Assembly (NCBI RefSeq): GCF_030269925.1
Contig: NC_085121.1
Coordinates: 8,511,501-8,575,500, forward strand
Source of the DNA: Bombyx mori
Taxonomy: Eukaryota; Arthropoda; Insecta; Lepidoptera; Bombycidae
Direction of reading: 5' to 3'
DNA: 64,000 nucleotides
Part shown: in pieces, positions 1 to 12,061 of the stretch
Layout: each line of letters begins with the position of its first letter
How positions within the stretch are numbered: position 1 is the first letter of the stretch
Program-made: the position numbers and the translations under genes
The notes under the pieces: model-generated
Told to the model about the DNA's origin: nothing
The model's database searches: none
What the model saw: only the letters and a program-made list of their open reading frames with translations

Positions 1-577
1 CCTTGTAAAAATATACAACAATAAATCTGTCAATAGCAATACCGAAACATTTTTCTGTCGTGTTCTAGTTTATGAGAAAAATCAATGAATGGCTCTTCAG
101 ACTTATTCATTCTTGTCCGCATCGGTGCAAAACGAGCCGAATATTTAACTGACAACTAAATGGTAAAATTATCAGTCAACTTAATAGTTTACTTAATAGA
201 TATTTAATGATATTTAAGAAGTTACAAAAATTTTTCACTTCAGGACTATTTAAATTTCTGATTAAAAATTTTGAAAACAAAAATTTTGAACAAACCTTTC
301 CAGAGACCAGTATTTTTTTGATATTTTATTATTATTCTTTAGTTGGGCAAACGAGCTCATGGTTCAACGGTTGTTAAGTGGTTATCTTAGTCCATATCTT
401 CTATAAAAATTTCAATACCTGCATTCACTTGATAAATCAGATCAAAATCTTAGTTGAAATGCTAATAAGTTTAAATTGAACGCAAGACAGTGTTGCGCCT
501 TAAGCATGGTATAACAGTTGTTTGTATTTACCCTTGCGGGCACAGAATACGCGATGCCACCAATGAACTACACTTCT

Positions 578-957
578 GTGTGCTTAGTGCGAGTTTTTTA
601 ACGTTCTCGATAGCGTAAAAGTGAACTAGTTGAAACCAAGGGCGGATCCAGCTTTGGCGCCAGGAGGGGTTCACATAGTCGTGGGCAAGTTAAGAACTTA
701 TGATTTCATTTTGATAACAATAGATAATAAATAAATTATGATGTTCTTCAATTAGTCCAAGTTAGCTCAAGTCCTCTCAAGTCCTTAGTCAAGCTCAGGG
801 GGGGGGGGTCATGACCCCCATACTCCACCCTGGATCCGCCGTTGGTTGAAACGTTTGCCTACGTTTGCTGCTAGGGGCACTGTTCTAATTGCATACAAAT
901 TTCAGTTACCATTTACATTATCGAGAACGTTAAAAAACTCGCACTAAGCAAGCACAC
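578..957. mobile_element. MITE family A, copy 1 (interrupted)
   Basis: Long terminal inverted repeats: GTGTGCTTAGTGCGAG with TTTTTTAACGTTCTCGATA on the left, reverse complement on the right. Same family as 16298-16465 and about 63123-63297. Removing the hAT insertion and one target copy leaves about 164 bp, matching the other copies (168-175 bp). Confidence 0.85.
637..844. mobile_element. hAT-type MITE nested in MITE family A
   Basis: Termini CAAGGGCGGATCCAG and CTGGATCCGCCGTTG are inverted repeats (14 of 15). Flanked by a perfect 8-bp direct repeat GTTGAAAC (629-636 and 845-852), the duplication length of hAT transposases. 208 bp, non-coding. Confidence 0.88.
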
Positions 958-1940
958 TGCTTTAAAAATAAACCTACATACTTATTTTTAATGTAAAAGA
1001 TTTTAGGCGATCACGTTTTCTTCGGTGATTGACTGAGTTTTTGTGAACGTGGTATGTGATAATCGACGGGGCGACACGACGCGTCGACCCACTGTATGAT
1101 TGATTGGGTTTGGCGCAGCGTCGCCCCTTCCCGGCACCCGCTGAGACAACCGTGCTTCACATGATGCTCATTTGTTCTGACTTGTTAGACACATCGCGTT
1201 CCCGCGTTCCATCGAACATTACGTGATTAGAAAACATCATTAGTCCCTCAGCACCAAACAACATCGCATACATTCTGTTGTACGATATTTGTCTTACATG
1301 TACCGATAGTGTTTTGCGCAACGCTTATTCGTACTGACTAGTGTATTTTTTTTTAATAAATTGTAATAGTGCGAGTTGTATTCATGTTTATTATAGCTAC
1401 ACTGTCTATTCTAATCCATACTTTTCTAGAGTTGTCTTCATCCTCTTCCTATGTGATACCATATTGCCGTTCGAAGTTACAATTTTATGGTCTTATTTAT
1501 ATCAGCGTTCCTTTCGTTTCTAAAGTCTAGCGAAATGGTTTCTGGTAAACATTCAAGACAAAAGGAAACACTAACTTTACTTTTACATTTCAATATCGTA
1601 CCTTAGGTCTGACAGTTTCATATCGCATGACCTGAAATATAGATTTTTTCATTACAAATTCCGATTTCGTCTTGTACCTGTATATTTAAAAAAAATCATA
1701 AATGAGGTATAATATTAATTGTTTACCAGAAAACATCATATTCATAAAAGCATTGCGTAGTTTTGATTAATACATTAATCAGTTATTTGGTGCCCCATAC
1801 TGGTTTTACGAAACCTGCCAATTTCTACTATAAAGCTGCCAGGCCTATGCCGCGAGTTGGACCCCTATATTTTCGTAATTATTGATGATAGATTTTGTGG
1901 AACCCTGGTCGATAATACGTGTGTTTGTTCAAAATTCCAG

Positions 1941-2295
1941 GAAACGTATCGTCGATGGGCATGCAGCATGATGGTGCCGCTGTGGGTAGTAGACGGAGCG
2001 GAGGAGGCAGGCGAGGAGGAGAGCAGACCACGGCGGGCGCCCGCAGAGCACGCGGTGCGGTGGCGTGCAAGGCACCTAGAGCGCGTCGGGCACCTGGACA
2101 GGCGGCGCGGCGGCGGCGTGGTGGGGCGCTGGGTGCGCGCCGCAGCCGCAGGACCCGGCCGGCCCCCCCTTCGGCTTAAACCTTGCCTCTCGGTCTGCCA
2201 GCTTGTCGAACAGCACTGCCCCTACTTTCTACCGGCAGATCGTGCGCCCGCATACCCCACGCAATACGCTGGCGAACCAACCTTCTTATGTCTCG
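1941..2295 (+). CDS. Nlf-1: NALF/FAM155/NLF-1-like NALCN auxiliary protein, penultimate coding exon (partial gene)
   Basis: Internal exon of 355 bp. A polypyrimidine/AG acceptor (attccag) precedes it and a gtaata donor follows. The open frame starts ETYRRWACSMMVPLW, passes through an arginine/alanine-rich, very GC-rich stretch, and ends with KPCLSVCQLVEQHCPYFLP and a Y-x-GEPxFLCL block. This C-x3-C-x5-C-P-(F/Y)-L-P pattern followed by a G-x-P-x-F-x-C block is what I know from the cysteine-rich domain of FAM155A/NALF1 and NLF-1, which sits on the extracellular face of the NALCN sodium-leak channel and helps it fold and reach the plasma membrane. The exon ends in phase 1 and joins the exon at 3621 in frame. 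Upstream exons must lie outside the window. Family assignment is from memory of motifs, not a search; the GC-rich middle has no recognisable counterpart and could include a misread exon edge. Confidence 0.62.
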
Positions 2296-3337
2296 GTAAT
2301 ATTAACAACTATCTAAAAACTCTTTTACTTTTTTCTTTTAGTTATTGTGAGTGGTAGAAATAATTCAATCTGGGAATCTTCTTATTTATACTGCCAGAAC
2401 TAAAGATACTATTCGTTCGTTCTGCGTGAAATGAAACGTAAAAGTCATGATTTTTTTTTTACAACAATACACGGTATTATATTAAATATAATGTTGACGA
2501 ATAACATCTGAGTCGTCCGTGACCACGAAAACTGTAAAGTATTCGAAACGTCGGAAATATTAGCGTAACCGTAAAACTAGTTTACATTTAGATCAAAAAC
2601 TGAAGAGAAGAGAGAAATTCTAAATGCAACGAAAAATCCAAGGAAACAAATCTGCGCGCCATAAACGAGATAATCAGTCTGAGCAAGATTCAGTTTCCCA
2701 GTCTAAGGACAATTCAATAGACAAGTAATTTTATATTCTTGAGGCCAATTTCCCGTGTCCTATTTTATCACAAAACTTGATTCTCTGTCGCGTTCATCTC
2801 TGGTTGAGTTTCTTGAGGATATTCGTTCTCAAGTGCAGCGTAGGCATGTTGGCTAGCTAAATAATGTAGACTAATAAAACTACAAACTGAGACTAGTAGA
2901 CTAGGCCAGACTAGACCAGACTAGGCTACTCGGGTTATAACGGAAAAAGGCTTAACAGTAAAATCACAAGAAGATTTTTCTTCAACTTGTATTTGAGTGC
3001 TATCTTTTTTAGTATTTACCCAACATTTATAATATATTTCATTTCATATATTAGCAGTAGTCAGAGGCTTCGTTGTGTCCCCGGCATTGTAATTGTCAAT
3101 GAGCAACATAGCTATCAGGTAGCCCGTAAGCTTGTATGTAAGGTGAAATTACTCTAAATTAGAATTTTCTCGTCTCATAGCTTTAAACATTATTCTGACA
3201 TCAAGATCGATGATCTAAATGTTAAGTTTTACTGATTTGGATGTTATCGAAGCTATACCAATATATGGACAAAATTTTCTATTTGCAAAATCGGAAATAT
3301 TTATTCATCTCTAATTTAAAAGTACTATCGTGATTTT

Positions 3338-3576
3338 TTTTTATTGCTTAGATGGGTGGACTAGCTCACAGCCCACCTGGTGTTAAGTGGTTACTGGAAC
3401 CCATAGACATCTACAACGTAAATGCGCCACCCACCTTGACATATAAGTTCTAAGGTCACAAGTATAGTTACAACGGCTGCCCCACCCTTCAAACCGAAAC
3501 GCATTAATGCTTTACGGCAGAAATAAGCAGAGTGGTAGTACCCACCCGCGCGGACTCACAACAGTAATTACGCAGA
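3338..3576 (-). repeat. Bm1-type SINE, 5'-truncated
   Basis: Reverse-oriented 3' body starting at a T run, with the characteristic cccacctggtgttaagtgg and caaaccgaaacgcatta blocks. Lies in the intron between the two NALF-like exons. Confidence 0.85.
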
Positions 3577-3620
3577 TGAACGAGTGAACATTTCAGAATA
3601 ATAATAATCATAAATTTCAG

Positions 3621-3964
3621 ATTCACGCATTCCCGAGACTGGGGCTCAGGCGAACAAGTCCAACTACGGAAGGGAGGATTGTTGTTATTGGTATTGCGCG
3701 TCGGGGTTATGTCACAAGTGCGAGCCGGGGCTGATCGAGGCGCCGCTGCCTCGTCCTGAGCAATGCGCGGCGGTTGAGGAGCGCGTCCCCACGTGCTCGG
3801 TGCCCTATCAAGCGCCCGCCGCGGCAGCCGCTGCAAGCTCCGCCGAATCCCTGTGCCCTCTCTTACTACTCCTCGCACTCGTGCTAATAGTTATTACGGC
3901 ACAATATCGGACCCGTTGGACCGCCATCACGTTTCTAGTGAATATGTGCGTTTCGAAGTTATAG
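3621..3964 (+). CDS. Nlf-1: NALF/FAM155/NLF-1-like protein, last coding exon with C-terminal membrane segment
   Basis: Terminal exon: acceptor taaatttcag just before 3621, stop codon TAG at 3962-3964. The split codon G|AT gives Asp, so the protein runs FLCL-D-SRIPETG without a frame break; together the two exons give 232 residues. The exon carries a second cysteine cluster, DCCYWYCASGLCHKC, with further Cys in PEQC and VPTC, then an alanine run and a strongly hydrophobic segment (LCPLLLLLALVLIVITAQYR) followed by a short basic tail. Paired CC after the CPxxLP domain and a membrane segment near the C-terminus fit the NALF family. The gene runs towards Mmp1. A conflicting open frame on the opposite strand of this GC-rich exon has no domain support. 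Confidence is high that this is a real exon and moderate for the family name. Confidence 0.65.
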
Positions 3965-4298
3965 TTATACGTTAACGTGCGTAGCACTCGCGTCGACTTA
4001 CGCGATCGTCGGATCGCGACTAGAACTTCTAATAGTGCTGAACTTATGAAAATTAATAACGTGCGGACAAAAGTTCGATGATCCCTGCTTCTCGCGGTGC
4101 CGATAACAGATCGGCCGCCGCGAGCGAAAGCAGGAATAGACTGTAAGTTAATATTTATACCTAAATAACCGGTTAACCCGCGACAGAAACACCAAATTAT
4201 TTCAATCGATAATTTTTGTAATATCTCAAGTAGATGCTGTAAGCCGACGTTCCGGCCATTTGTTTTCGGCATTTATGTATGTTTGTATGTAAACGAGT

Positions 4299-4304
4299 AA
4301 TAAA
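4299..4304 (+). promoter_or_regulatory. candidate polyadenylation signal of the NALF-like gene
   Basis: AATAAA 335 bases after the stop at 3964, followed by T-rich sequence. It is the first canonical hexamer I see downstream; later copies near 5120 and 8570 could serve a longer 3' UTR. Confidence 0.4.
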
Positions 4305-5400
4305 TAGTCTTATGTTAATTTACACGATGATATTACATGAAGTTTGAAATATATAATATATATATCTATATATTTTACGAAGATCATTATTCATAGACAT
4401 GCTATGTTTTCTAATAATTTATATCAACAGAAACATTGTTCGTATCACTCAATTACAATATTTAAAACATGTGTGGTGAATATTGCATTTCTTAGGGATC
4501 AGGCGATGGTTATAATTTATTCCAATATTTTATTACACAATGACCAACATTTATGTGCAGTTAATTAAATCAAGCACGTTCTTAAATTACATTAACGTTT
4601 TTTATTATGACTTTATTGTCACTACAAGCATATATATATCGTTTCAGGGTTTATAAGTTGCATATTAATCCATCAACATTATGAAAAAGTTCAACGTTTT
4701 GAGAGAAAAAAAATATGTTTGTAATATTCACTTAGTCTAACTTATTTCCACATATTTAGTGAGTTCATTGTGAATCCAAGATCGGTTTTATTATGTTTAT
4801 GCTAAAAGTGTATTTCGAAAACGTTTCCACTTGATTTTTTTCTATAGAGATCATCTCGATTTTATATTAGCACGTATTTTTTTCTGTTTATTGTACTGAA
4901 ATTGTAATAATCAAAGTATTGAAGTTTTTGTCCATAGTCATATAAACCATAATTTTTAATATTTTATATTACTAGCGAATGAGTAATGATAACTATGATT
5001 TTTCTAATACCCTTCATAAAGCTAGATTTAAATTCGTTAAAAAAAAATCAGTTTCTATTTGATGCTGAATTATGAACTTATTTTCGCGATGAGTTTAGTT
5101 AATGTATGTGAAAAAGAATTAAATAAAGACCAGCGTTTTATCTTTATTCAAATTATACTCATTTAAAAACGGAAATTGGGTGGAAACTGACGCGAACTTA
5201 AAAGTAAATTTCAAACGTATGACAAGAATATGGTTATGTTCCTCCTGAATACAAACTGATTGTCGACACCGTGCCTGGTCGCTTGATTTCTGGAACGCCT
5301 AAATAGTTGGTCTATTATTATTATGTGTAAATTTTGGAGACATTAACATAGGATTAAAGGTAGTTGTTGTTTTGTAAGAATAAAATACGATAAATACATA

Positions 5401-5657
5401 TCGACGCTTGAAAGGTAAACGTGACTAAGCGACAATGCGTGAACTTTACAGTATACTAATTTAAAGTTGAAATACCTGAAAACAAAGTTTATTTTAACGA
5501 ATCTAGCTGTAGTAGAATCTGGTTAGTAGCTGTAGGATTGAAATGATTTTAATAGACCTAGAATTTTTTGTTTTTGCGCATCGAATATGTTTATTGCCTA
5601 TCATTTATGTGCAAAGCAGTTATTGTCGCTTAGTCACGTTTGCCTTTCAAGCGTCGA
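5401..5657. mobile_element. Tc1/mariner-like MITE
   Basis: 257 bp with 36-bp terminal inverted repeats (start TCGACGCTTGAAAGG) differing at one base, flanked by TA on both sides (5399-5400, 5658-5659), the Tc1/mariner target duplication. No transposase frame. Confidence 0.82.
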
Positions 5658-8305
5658 TATAATGAATATTATATGTAATATCCGTCTTATGAATTATCAG
5701 TCATATATAAAATGGTTAAAGATGGTTTTTATATGAATTGATTTTTAATAATATATAATATGATATATATTGTATGTACATGTACATGAATTCCATTAAT
5801 ACTAATAATACAATGTCATAACAATTATTGTCATACCGACTATAAATGTTACTGTGTTTTTGAGTTTCCTGTTAATTTTTGGAAAATTTTAAACTTATAG
5901 AAGTATCGTTAAACATTATGTGATGAAAATTTAATAAAATAAGACTTAATTGCGAGTCATTTGTTGAAAATACCTCGTTCGAGGATCGTAGTTGTTGTAT
6001 GCAAATAGTAAACAATAATTAAGTAAGTTATTTTTTACGTTTTTATTGTGTACATAATAATAGAAATATTCGTTATTTCCACTGTCACGTTTATCGAAAG
6101 TCGCCGAAGGTGCTAAAGGTCTATTAATGCTTCTTAAGAGTTTATTGAACCCGAACGGATGCTCAGTGGTAATGACTTGATTCGTTTCACGTCTGCACGC
6201 CTGGTCCACGACCACTCCTGGTGCGGCCACTGGAAACTCTTCGCTGCTGGCACCGACTCTTCCTTCTATCGTTCGGTACGCTTCGTACCTTTATCTATTT
6301 TCAACATTGACTAGTGATTCAAGCAACGCCTGGTAGACTACAAAAAAAATTTCTTCAGAAGCAAAACAATGAAACATTTGCTTATTCGTGAGTAAACTAT
6401 TATTTCACTCGATGAATAATAATACTACTTACACGTGATCTACAGTGCCTTCACTTGTAAGTGAAAGCGTTGCGCAATGAGGACATTTTCATGGAGTTAC
6501 AATGTTGCCGTTAAATAAAATAAAAAATAATTAAAATTAGTTGTTAGCGACAGACGTAAGTGGAGGGGAATCGTGCTGAATTGATATTCGTAAATTGTAC
6601 GTATTGAATGTATGAATAGAGCTGGACTCTCGACGAGTTCCATTTACGTAGATATTTTACTAGCTTATCGATGAATCGTCGAGTTTTTATAATAAAATCG
6701 TCCATGTTTAATTTGTTCGCTTTTTATAGTATTTGTGATTCCCGTGAACTGTACGTATTTTAGGCATCAGCCTAAATTACTAAGATTGGTAAATATTTGT
6801 CGCAACGGCATGCACTGTCGCTCCAATAATATTCCATCCACACAGACGAGTGATTTTCCTTCGAACATTAATTACACAGCTGTATAACTGACGATATTTT
6901 CAAATAATAATAATAATAAAAAAAATAGTTATAGTATTTCTCTTGAAGAGAGTGTAACATAGGTGTTAGTGTTTGAATTGTTTGTATTTATATAAAATAG
7001 TAAGTCGGCCGTTTGCAATCGTACCAATTTAGTACAATAATGTATTGAAACTCATGGATAAAATTAGTATTTTGTTGGCCGTTGCATTCTTTTAAATATT
7101 CAATAATAAATGTTTATATTTGAATATTAACTATGTTCTCAATCGAAACAAATCTTAGGTATCATGATACAAGAATACTGTTAATGTCTAGGTCTTACAA
7201 GTTCACTTATCTTTCGGTAGGGCCACTTTCACGATTTGTACAAGTTTGAAAGCTATTGTATAGTAGATGTATAATGAATTACTAGACCTTAATAAATTGG
7301 ATCACTTTGGAGCACTCGTTAAGACTTACACATTGATGTTCATCCCTGTCCTTGTGAGTGTTTCTTCTCTGCTAATTTCGACGTCTTCACGTAACTTCGC
7401 TATCTCTCTATTAGGCGAAATTTATAATTAAGAAGACCAAAATTGTATCAGAATTTGTATAAATAAGTCTTGGAAATAATTCTGAGCATTAGGAACTGAA
7501 GTGGATGTAATAATACTAACGTTTCCATTCGTGTAACGAGTTAGCACAAGTTGAATGAAAGTAGAATCCGGGCCAAACAATTTATTGTTTATATTATATT
7601 TTTATCACTAGAATTCAAATTAAGAATGAAACATGCTCTAACAAATGTAATTAATCAATTTATTTCAATACTAGATTGTGCAAAAGTGACCTCGGAAATT
7701 GTTGGTAGGTCGTATCGAGGGATGTTTAATGTATCCTAAATAAACAGTGTGTAAACCAGAAACAGTCTAATTCCTTTTGTTTACAGTGATTAAATAAGCA
7801 CTTATATGCTATTACACATATTGTTTATTCCTGTGGAGAAGCAAGCACGATTCGGCTTAAAGGGCCATTGACCACGTAAGATACAAATAATAAACCAAAA
7901 AAGCGACATCCTCACTACACAACATGCACACGAAAAGTTATTGAGAAATACCGTTCTCTAATCTCTTAATTTATCCATGAGTTGTTATAATCGATAGTGA
8001 CTAGCGAAAGAATAATTCTATACCAGGAGCTATACTTTCATTAAATTATATGACAACTAAATATAACAAATCTTTTAAAGACGCTTGGGCAAAAGGCAAA
8101 GTGACCAATAAACATCCATGTGACGGGAGGACGCAAAGGGTAGGAACTTCTTGCCATTTGTGGTTATTTGTTGTTGTTGTTTTTTTTTTTTTGATGATAG
8201 AACGTGTTGAGAATTTTAGATTTGTTGTGTCATTTTGCCCGACGTTGCCGTAGTTGTGTTCAGTGCAGTGCGGCTCCTTGGTGAGAACGCGGCGGCAGAC
8301 GTTAA

Positions 8306-8427
8306 GGGTGCCTGTCCACCGGAGCGGAGCGAGGCAGCGGAGCGGAGAAACGGAGAAATATTAACCAATAAGATTGCACAAAATCAGTTTTGCAATCTTA
8401 TGATTTTGGACGGGCGGACAGGCACCC
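8306..8427. mobile_element. PIF/Harbinger-like MITE
   Basis: 122 bp with inverted termini GGGTGCCTGTCC...GGACAGGCACCC and 3-bp TAA duplication on each side, the TWA signature of PIF/Harbinger. Contains an internal hairpin, ATAAGATTGCA...TGCAATCTTAT, and a GGAGC-rich left arm. Confidence 0.78.
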
Positions 8428-11068
8428 TAATGTGCCGCGACAGCCTCAAGCGGTTCCGCTGCCCCCTCTAGTCTTAGAATAACGTATATACATTTCGTTT
8501 TGTTAAATGTTTTGTGATAGTGTGTATTTTACGTTTTTGAGTAATGTACGTATATTTTGGGTGTACATAAATAAAATGTAAATGTTTAACGCACAAATAA
8601 TGAGATACATTATTATTCATGTAAAACGGTTTACGAAAAATTATGTAATAAGCTGTGTAACTGATAAAATTTAATACAAACGTAGGGACTTCTGAGATCT
8701 ATCTATCGGCATATTACATTTTAGTTTGTAAAGTTAAATCTGTTATTTCACTGTTCTTTTGTTTGTTAACCATACAGATACATATAAATCAATCGAAATT
8801 TAAAACATTTACACGTAAAACAATACATTGTTTTAAGTTAATGTTATTCTTGAAATTCAATTTAGTACTGATCTCACAGTAAAAAAGAAATAAGTATGTT
8901 TAAATTGCTTTCGGGGTCGACAAAAATGGCAATCGGCTGTCTGTTTTTTTTTTAAATTCAATAAATTGTAATGTAAGCAAAACACCAAGACGTAGCCTTC
9001 TACTTTATATTCAATTCATTGGAATAAGCACGACGTTACGTGACTCAAACGTTATTAAATTGTGCACTTTAAATATAGTTTTTTTAACTAACACATATGA
9101 GGGAAGTGTTAGAAATATCAATAATATTACTCTAGATAGGTGTGGTGACCTTTAGCGATGTTCACCACTCAATAATCATTCATCGAAACAGCACATTACG
9201 TCGATCTAAGGTGTAAGTATAAATATGGATATGCGATCCTCGTATAATTTTATGCAGAAGACATTCCAAGGAAAATGGATTTGATTGTAGCATATCCACA
9301 AGAACTGACATTTGATTCAGAGCCACAGATAAGACAAATTAATGGATCTTCAAATATGTTCTATAATATCAGAGCATTACTAATTGAACATACTAATAAA
9401 GACGACAAAAATATTTCTATACAGAAACACTGAAATCTATTATAAAATAATCGAAGGAAAAAAGCACGGGACCTATTTTTAAAATTTCGATTGCATTCGA
9501 AATTGATTACTTATTGTATTGATAATAGTCTTAATCACAAATCATAAAGAAATGTTTATGCTACAATCAGCTCATCAAGAGAACAACGAAAAACGTGATT
9601 TAAAAAAAGGATTTCTATTCCGTTCTTGGTGAATGGTGTTTATTATTTTTCGATAAGCTCAACGAACACTATAATACTTTATTTGAATAAGAATATTGGT
9701 GTTTTCAGAATCTTTAAAAACGTTATAAATTTAAGTATATACTTTACTGTGTGACTGTCGAATCTAACATAAAATAAGATTGTGTCCATTTTATGTCTGT
9801 ACAGATGCAGAAAAATTCGTATCGTATAATTTGTAAGAAATTTCACGACGTGTTATTAAAAAAAAAAGTATTTTGTATTGAACACATTTAAAACCCCGAA
9901 AGATTTATTATTACTCTGCTCCAAAAAAATTCTGTTAGCGATGTTACTAAAACAAGTAAGTAGGTCTGTTGCGAACTGAAACAATCTCAATAAAAACATT
10001 CAGGATATTTTTTTAATAATTTCTAGTTAGTTAAGACTAACCTGTTTTTTAATTTAAAATTTATGTTACCCTACGGCGGAATCGCGTTCACGGAACTTTT
10101 GATTTCAGTCTTGCAACAGATCTATTTAATTGCTTGTTTCTGATTTATTATAGGTGTGTAAATTGCGTAAATTATTGCTGTTCTCGTCTAAATAAATATC
10201 TTGATATTGTTTTAGTAGAAAATATAATAATTTTGTTTTAAATACTTTAATCTATTGGCGAATATAGCTTACAAGCTGTAGGAACATGACAATCATTCCC
10301 AAAATTGAAAAGCAATTTATATGCTATAAGATGTTTGTAAATGATTGTTGTGGATGACCAGCCTTTCCAGTCAAATTTTTTTGTTTGTTGTTAGATATGT
10401 ATGAACATTTTCTTGCTTAGGAGTAACTGAATTTTCTATGATTACTTTGTTTACTGTATCACTACAAGATGGATGATGACATAATATATAATATAAAAAA
10501 ACGAAACTTCTGCTATTCTTCGTTCTTATTACTTTCATTAAGTTCTAGATCATATAAATATATGTTGAAACTAGAGCAATAGAAAGTAACAGAAGATGAT
10601 TGTTTAACATAAATTAACAACAATTTGTAAATTAACTTGAAATGAGTCATCGACCAATTCTAAATGTGTGTCACATGTCTTCATAATGCCTTCAACAAGA
10701 TTAATAAGATATGTTACAGCAATTTAACATGTATAAATATTATCATAACATCGCCTATTTGATAGTGAGAGAAGTAGTGTAGTGTAAAGTTTAATATATG
10801 ATTAACGATGTAAGGCACGATACGATGGCGCCGGCTCACACTGCCACAGTACGCGCTCTGATATATTGATATGATCTAGGATGTATCGTAGGTGTTTCTC
10901 GAGTAGTGGTCGTGTTACATAAGTCTTAAGTTTGCCTTCTATGATCAGTACGAGAGCGAAATCATTGATCGGTACTTAGGTTTTTCTCACATCCACTAGT
11001 TATTCTGCTCGCGTGCTTCGGAAAATTTTCAATCAGCAATAGGTAAAAGTGAGCGGCATTTTTGGAAA

Positions 11069-11200
11069 AAAATATACGAGAACCGCCTGTTTAACCAGGG
11101 CGCTACGCCGCTTTGAGGGAAAATATACGAGAACCGCCTGTTTAACCAGGGCGCTACGCCGCTGTGAGGGCGCTACGCCGCTGTAAGGGCGCTACGTTGC
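11069..11200. repeat. tandem duplication, 50-bp unit plus 19-20 bp satellites
   Basis: A 50-bp unit (aaatatacgagaaccgcctg ... ctttgaggg) occurs twice in tandem, and its last part, GCGCTACGCCGCTGTGAGG, is repeated two more times with drift. GC-rich island in AT-rich DNA. Confidence 0.8.
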
Positions 11201-11651
11201 TCTCGTCTACGCTATGTAGCGGCTACTGAGGTGTGGCGTCGCGTCGATAGCCGTGCCCTACCGAACGCGCCGCTGGTGCAGTCGGCAAATCTCAAGTAGA
11301 CAAGTCAATTTCATCCTTTTCAATATTCATAGACAGATGTTTATTATGATTTGCATTTTCTCTGAAGTTAGAAAGATCGAGACAGTAGGTCGCACGACCG
11401 TGTTATGATGAATTGTGGAAATGTTTATTAAATACGTTTTGAAAGTGGTGTTAAAATATTAACATATAAACTTGTAATTACTAACTTAAGAAGAATTATT
11501 GGAAAACAACAAAAAACGTTAAATAAACCGATAAAAATTAAGTGCGAGTATTATTTGTTGTCACTCACCTAAACGAATTCGTTCATTTAAGAAACATAGA
11601 CAAAATATGAATGAAGGAAATGAATAAAACGGGTACGGGTGTCTGTTATTT

Positions 11652-11657
11652 TTTATT
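11652..11657 (-). promoter_or_regulatory. candidate polyadenylation signal of Mmp1
   Basis: AATAAA on the - strand about 300 nt after the stop codon. Further hexamers at 11424-11429 and 11340-11345 are alternatives. Confidence 0.35.
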
Positions 11658-11954
11658 ACAAAAATCATCGCTTACGTCAATATCACACTCGAACTTACAT
11701 CATCTATTTATATTTAAGTATAAAAACTATGACTTCATTAAATTACATTGTTCTCACAGAGTAAAAAAGTACATTATTCATCACAGCGAGACGCTCGATA
11801 TACGAGGAATATCGAACAACGCAAACAGGCACTCAGTACACGTTCACAGTCGGTGACATCGTCCTTGAGGTCACGCGGTGGATGATTGCAGCAACGTAGG
11901 CTACACGTGGCCCCCGCGATGTGCGCTTTACTCGCACTACACAAGGCACGTGCG

Positions 11955-12061
11955 CTACGTACGCAACACGTGCCTCAGCGTGGTCACGACCACGACCAGC
12001 ACGCTGGTTAGTGTTGGCCGCGCGATTACACCGTCGTTCTCCAAACTAGGCGTGCCGTCAT
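11955..12061 (-). CDS. Mmp1: Mmp1 exon 12: alternative C-terminus with hydrophobic tail
   Basis: Residues 547-581, stop TAG at 11957-11955. Acceptor ggattctacag; the split codon G|AT keeps the frame from exon 11. The tail reads from an acidic stretch to [18 protein letters not shown]. Twelve hydrophobic or small residues before a basic end could be a weak GPI-attachment or membrane signal, but it is short for either. The exon is GC-rich against AT-rich surroundings, which supports it being real. Confidence 0.78.

Larger units (their letters stand above)
3965..11954. other. convergent intergenic region
   Basis: AT-rich sequence between the 3' ends of the NALF-like gene and Mmp1, including both 3' UTRs of unknown extent. 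Apart from two MITEs (5401-5657, 8306-8427) and a tandem duplication (11069-11200) I see no gene here; open frames are short and without domains. Confidence 0.6.

Noticed and set aside
3504..4272. Two - strand open frames opposite the NALF-like last exon
   Set aside because: Arginine/alanine-rich shadow frames of a GC-rich exon on the + strand; one also crosses a Bm1 SINE.
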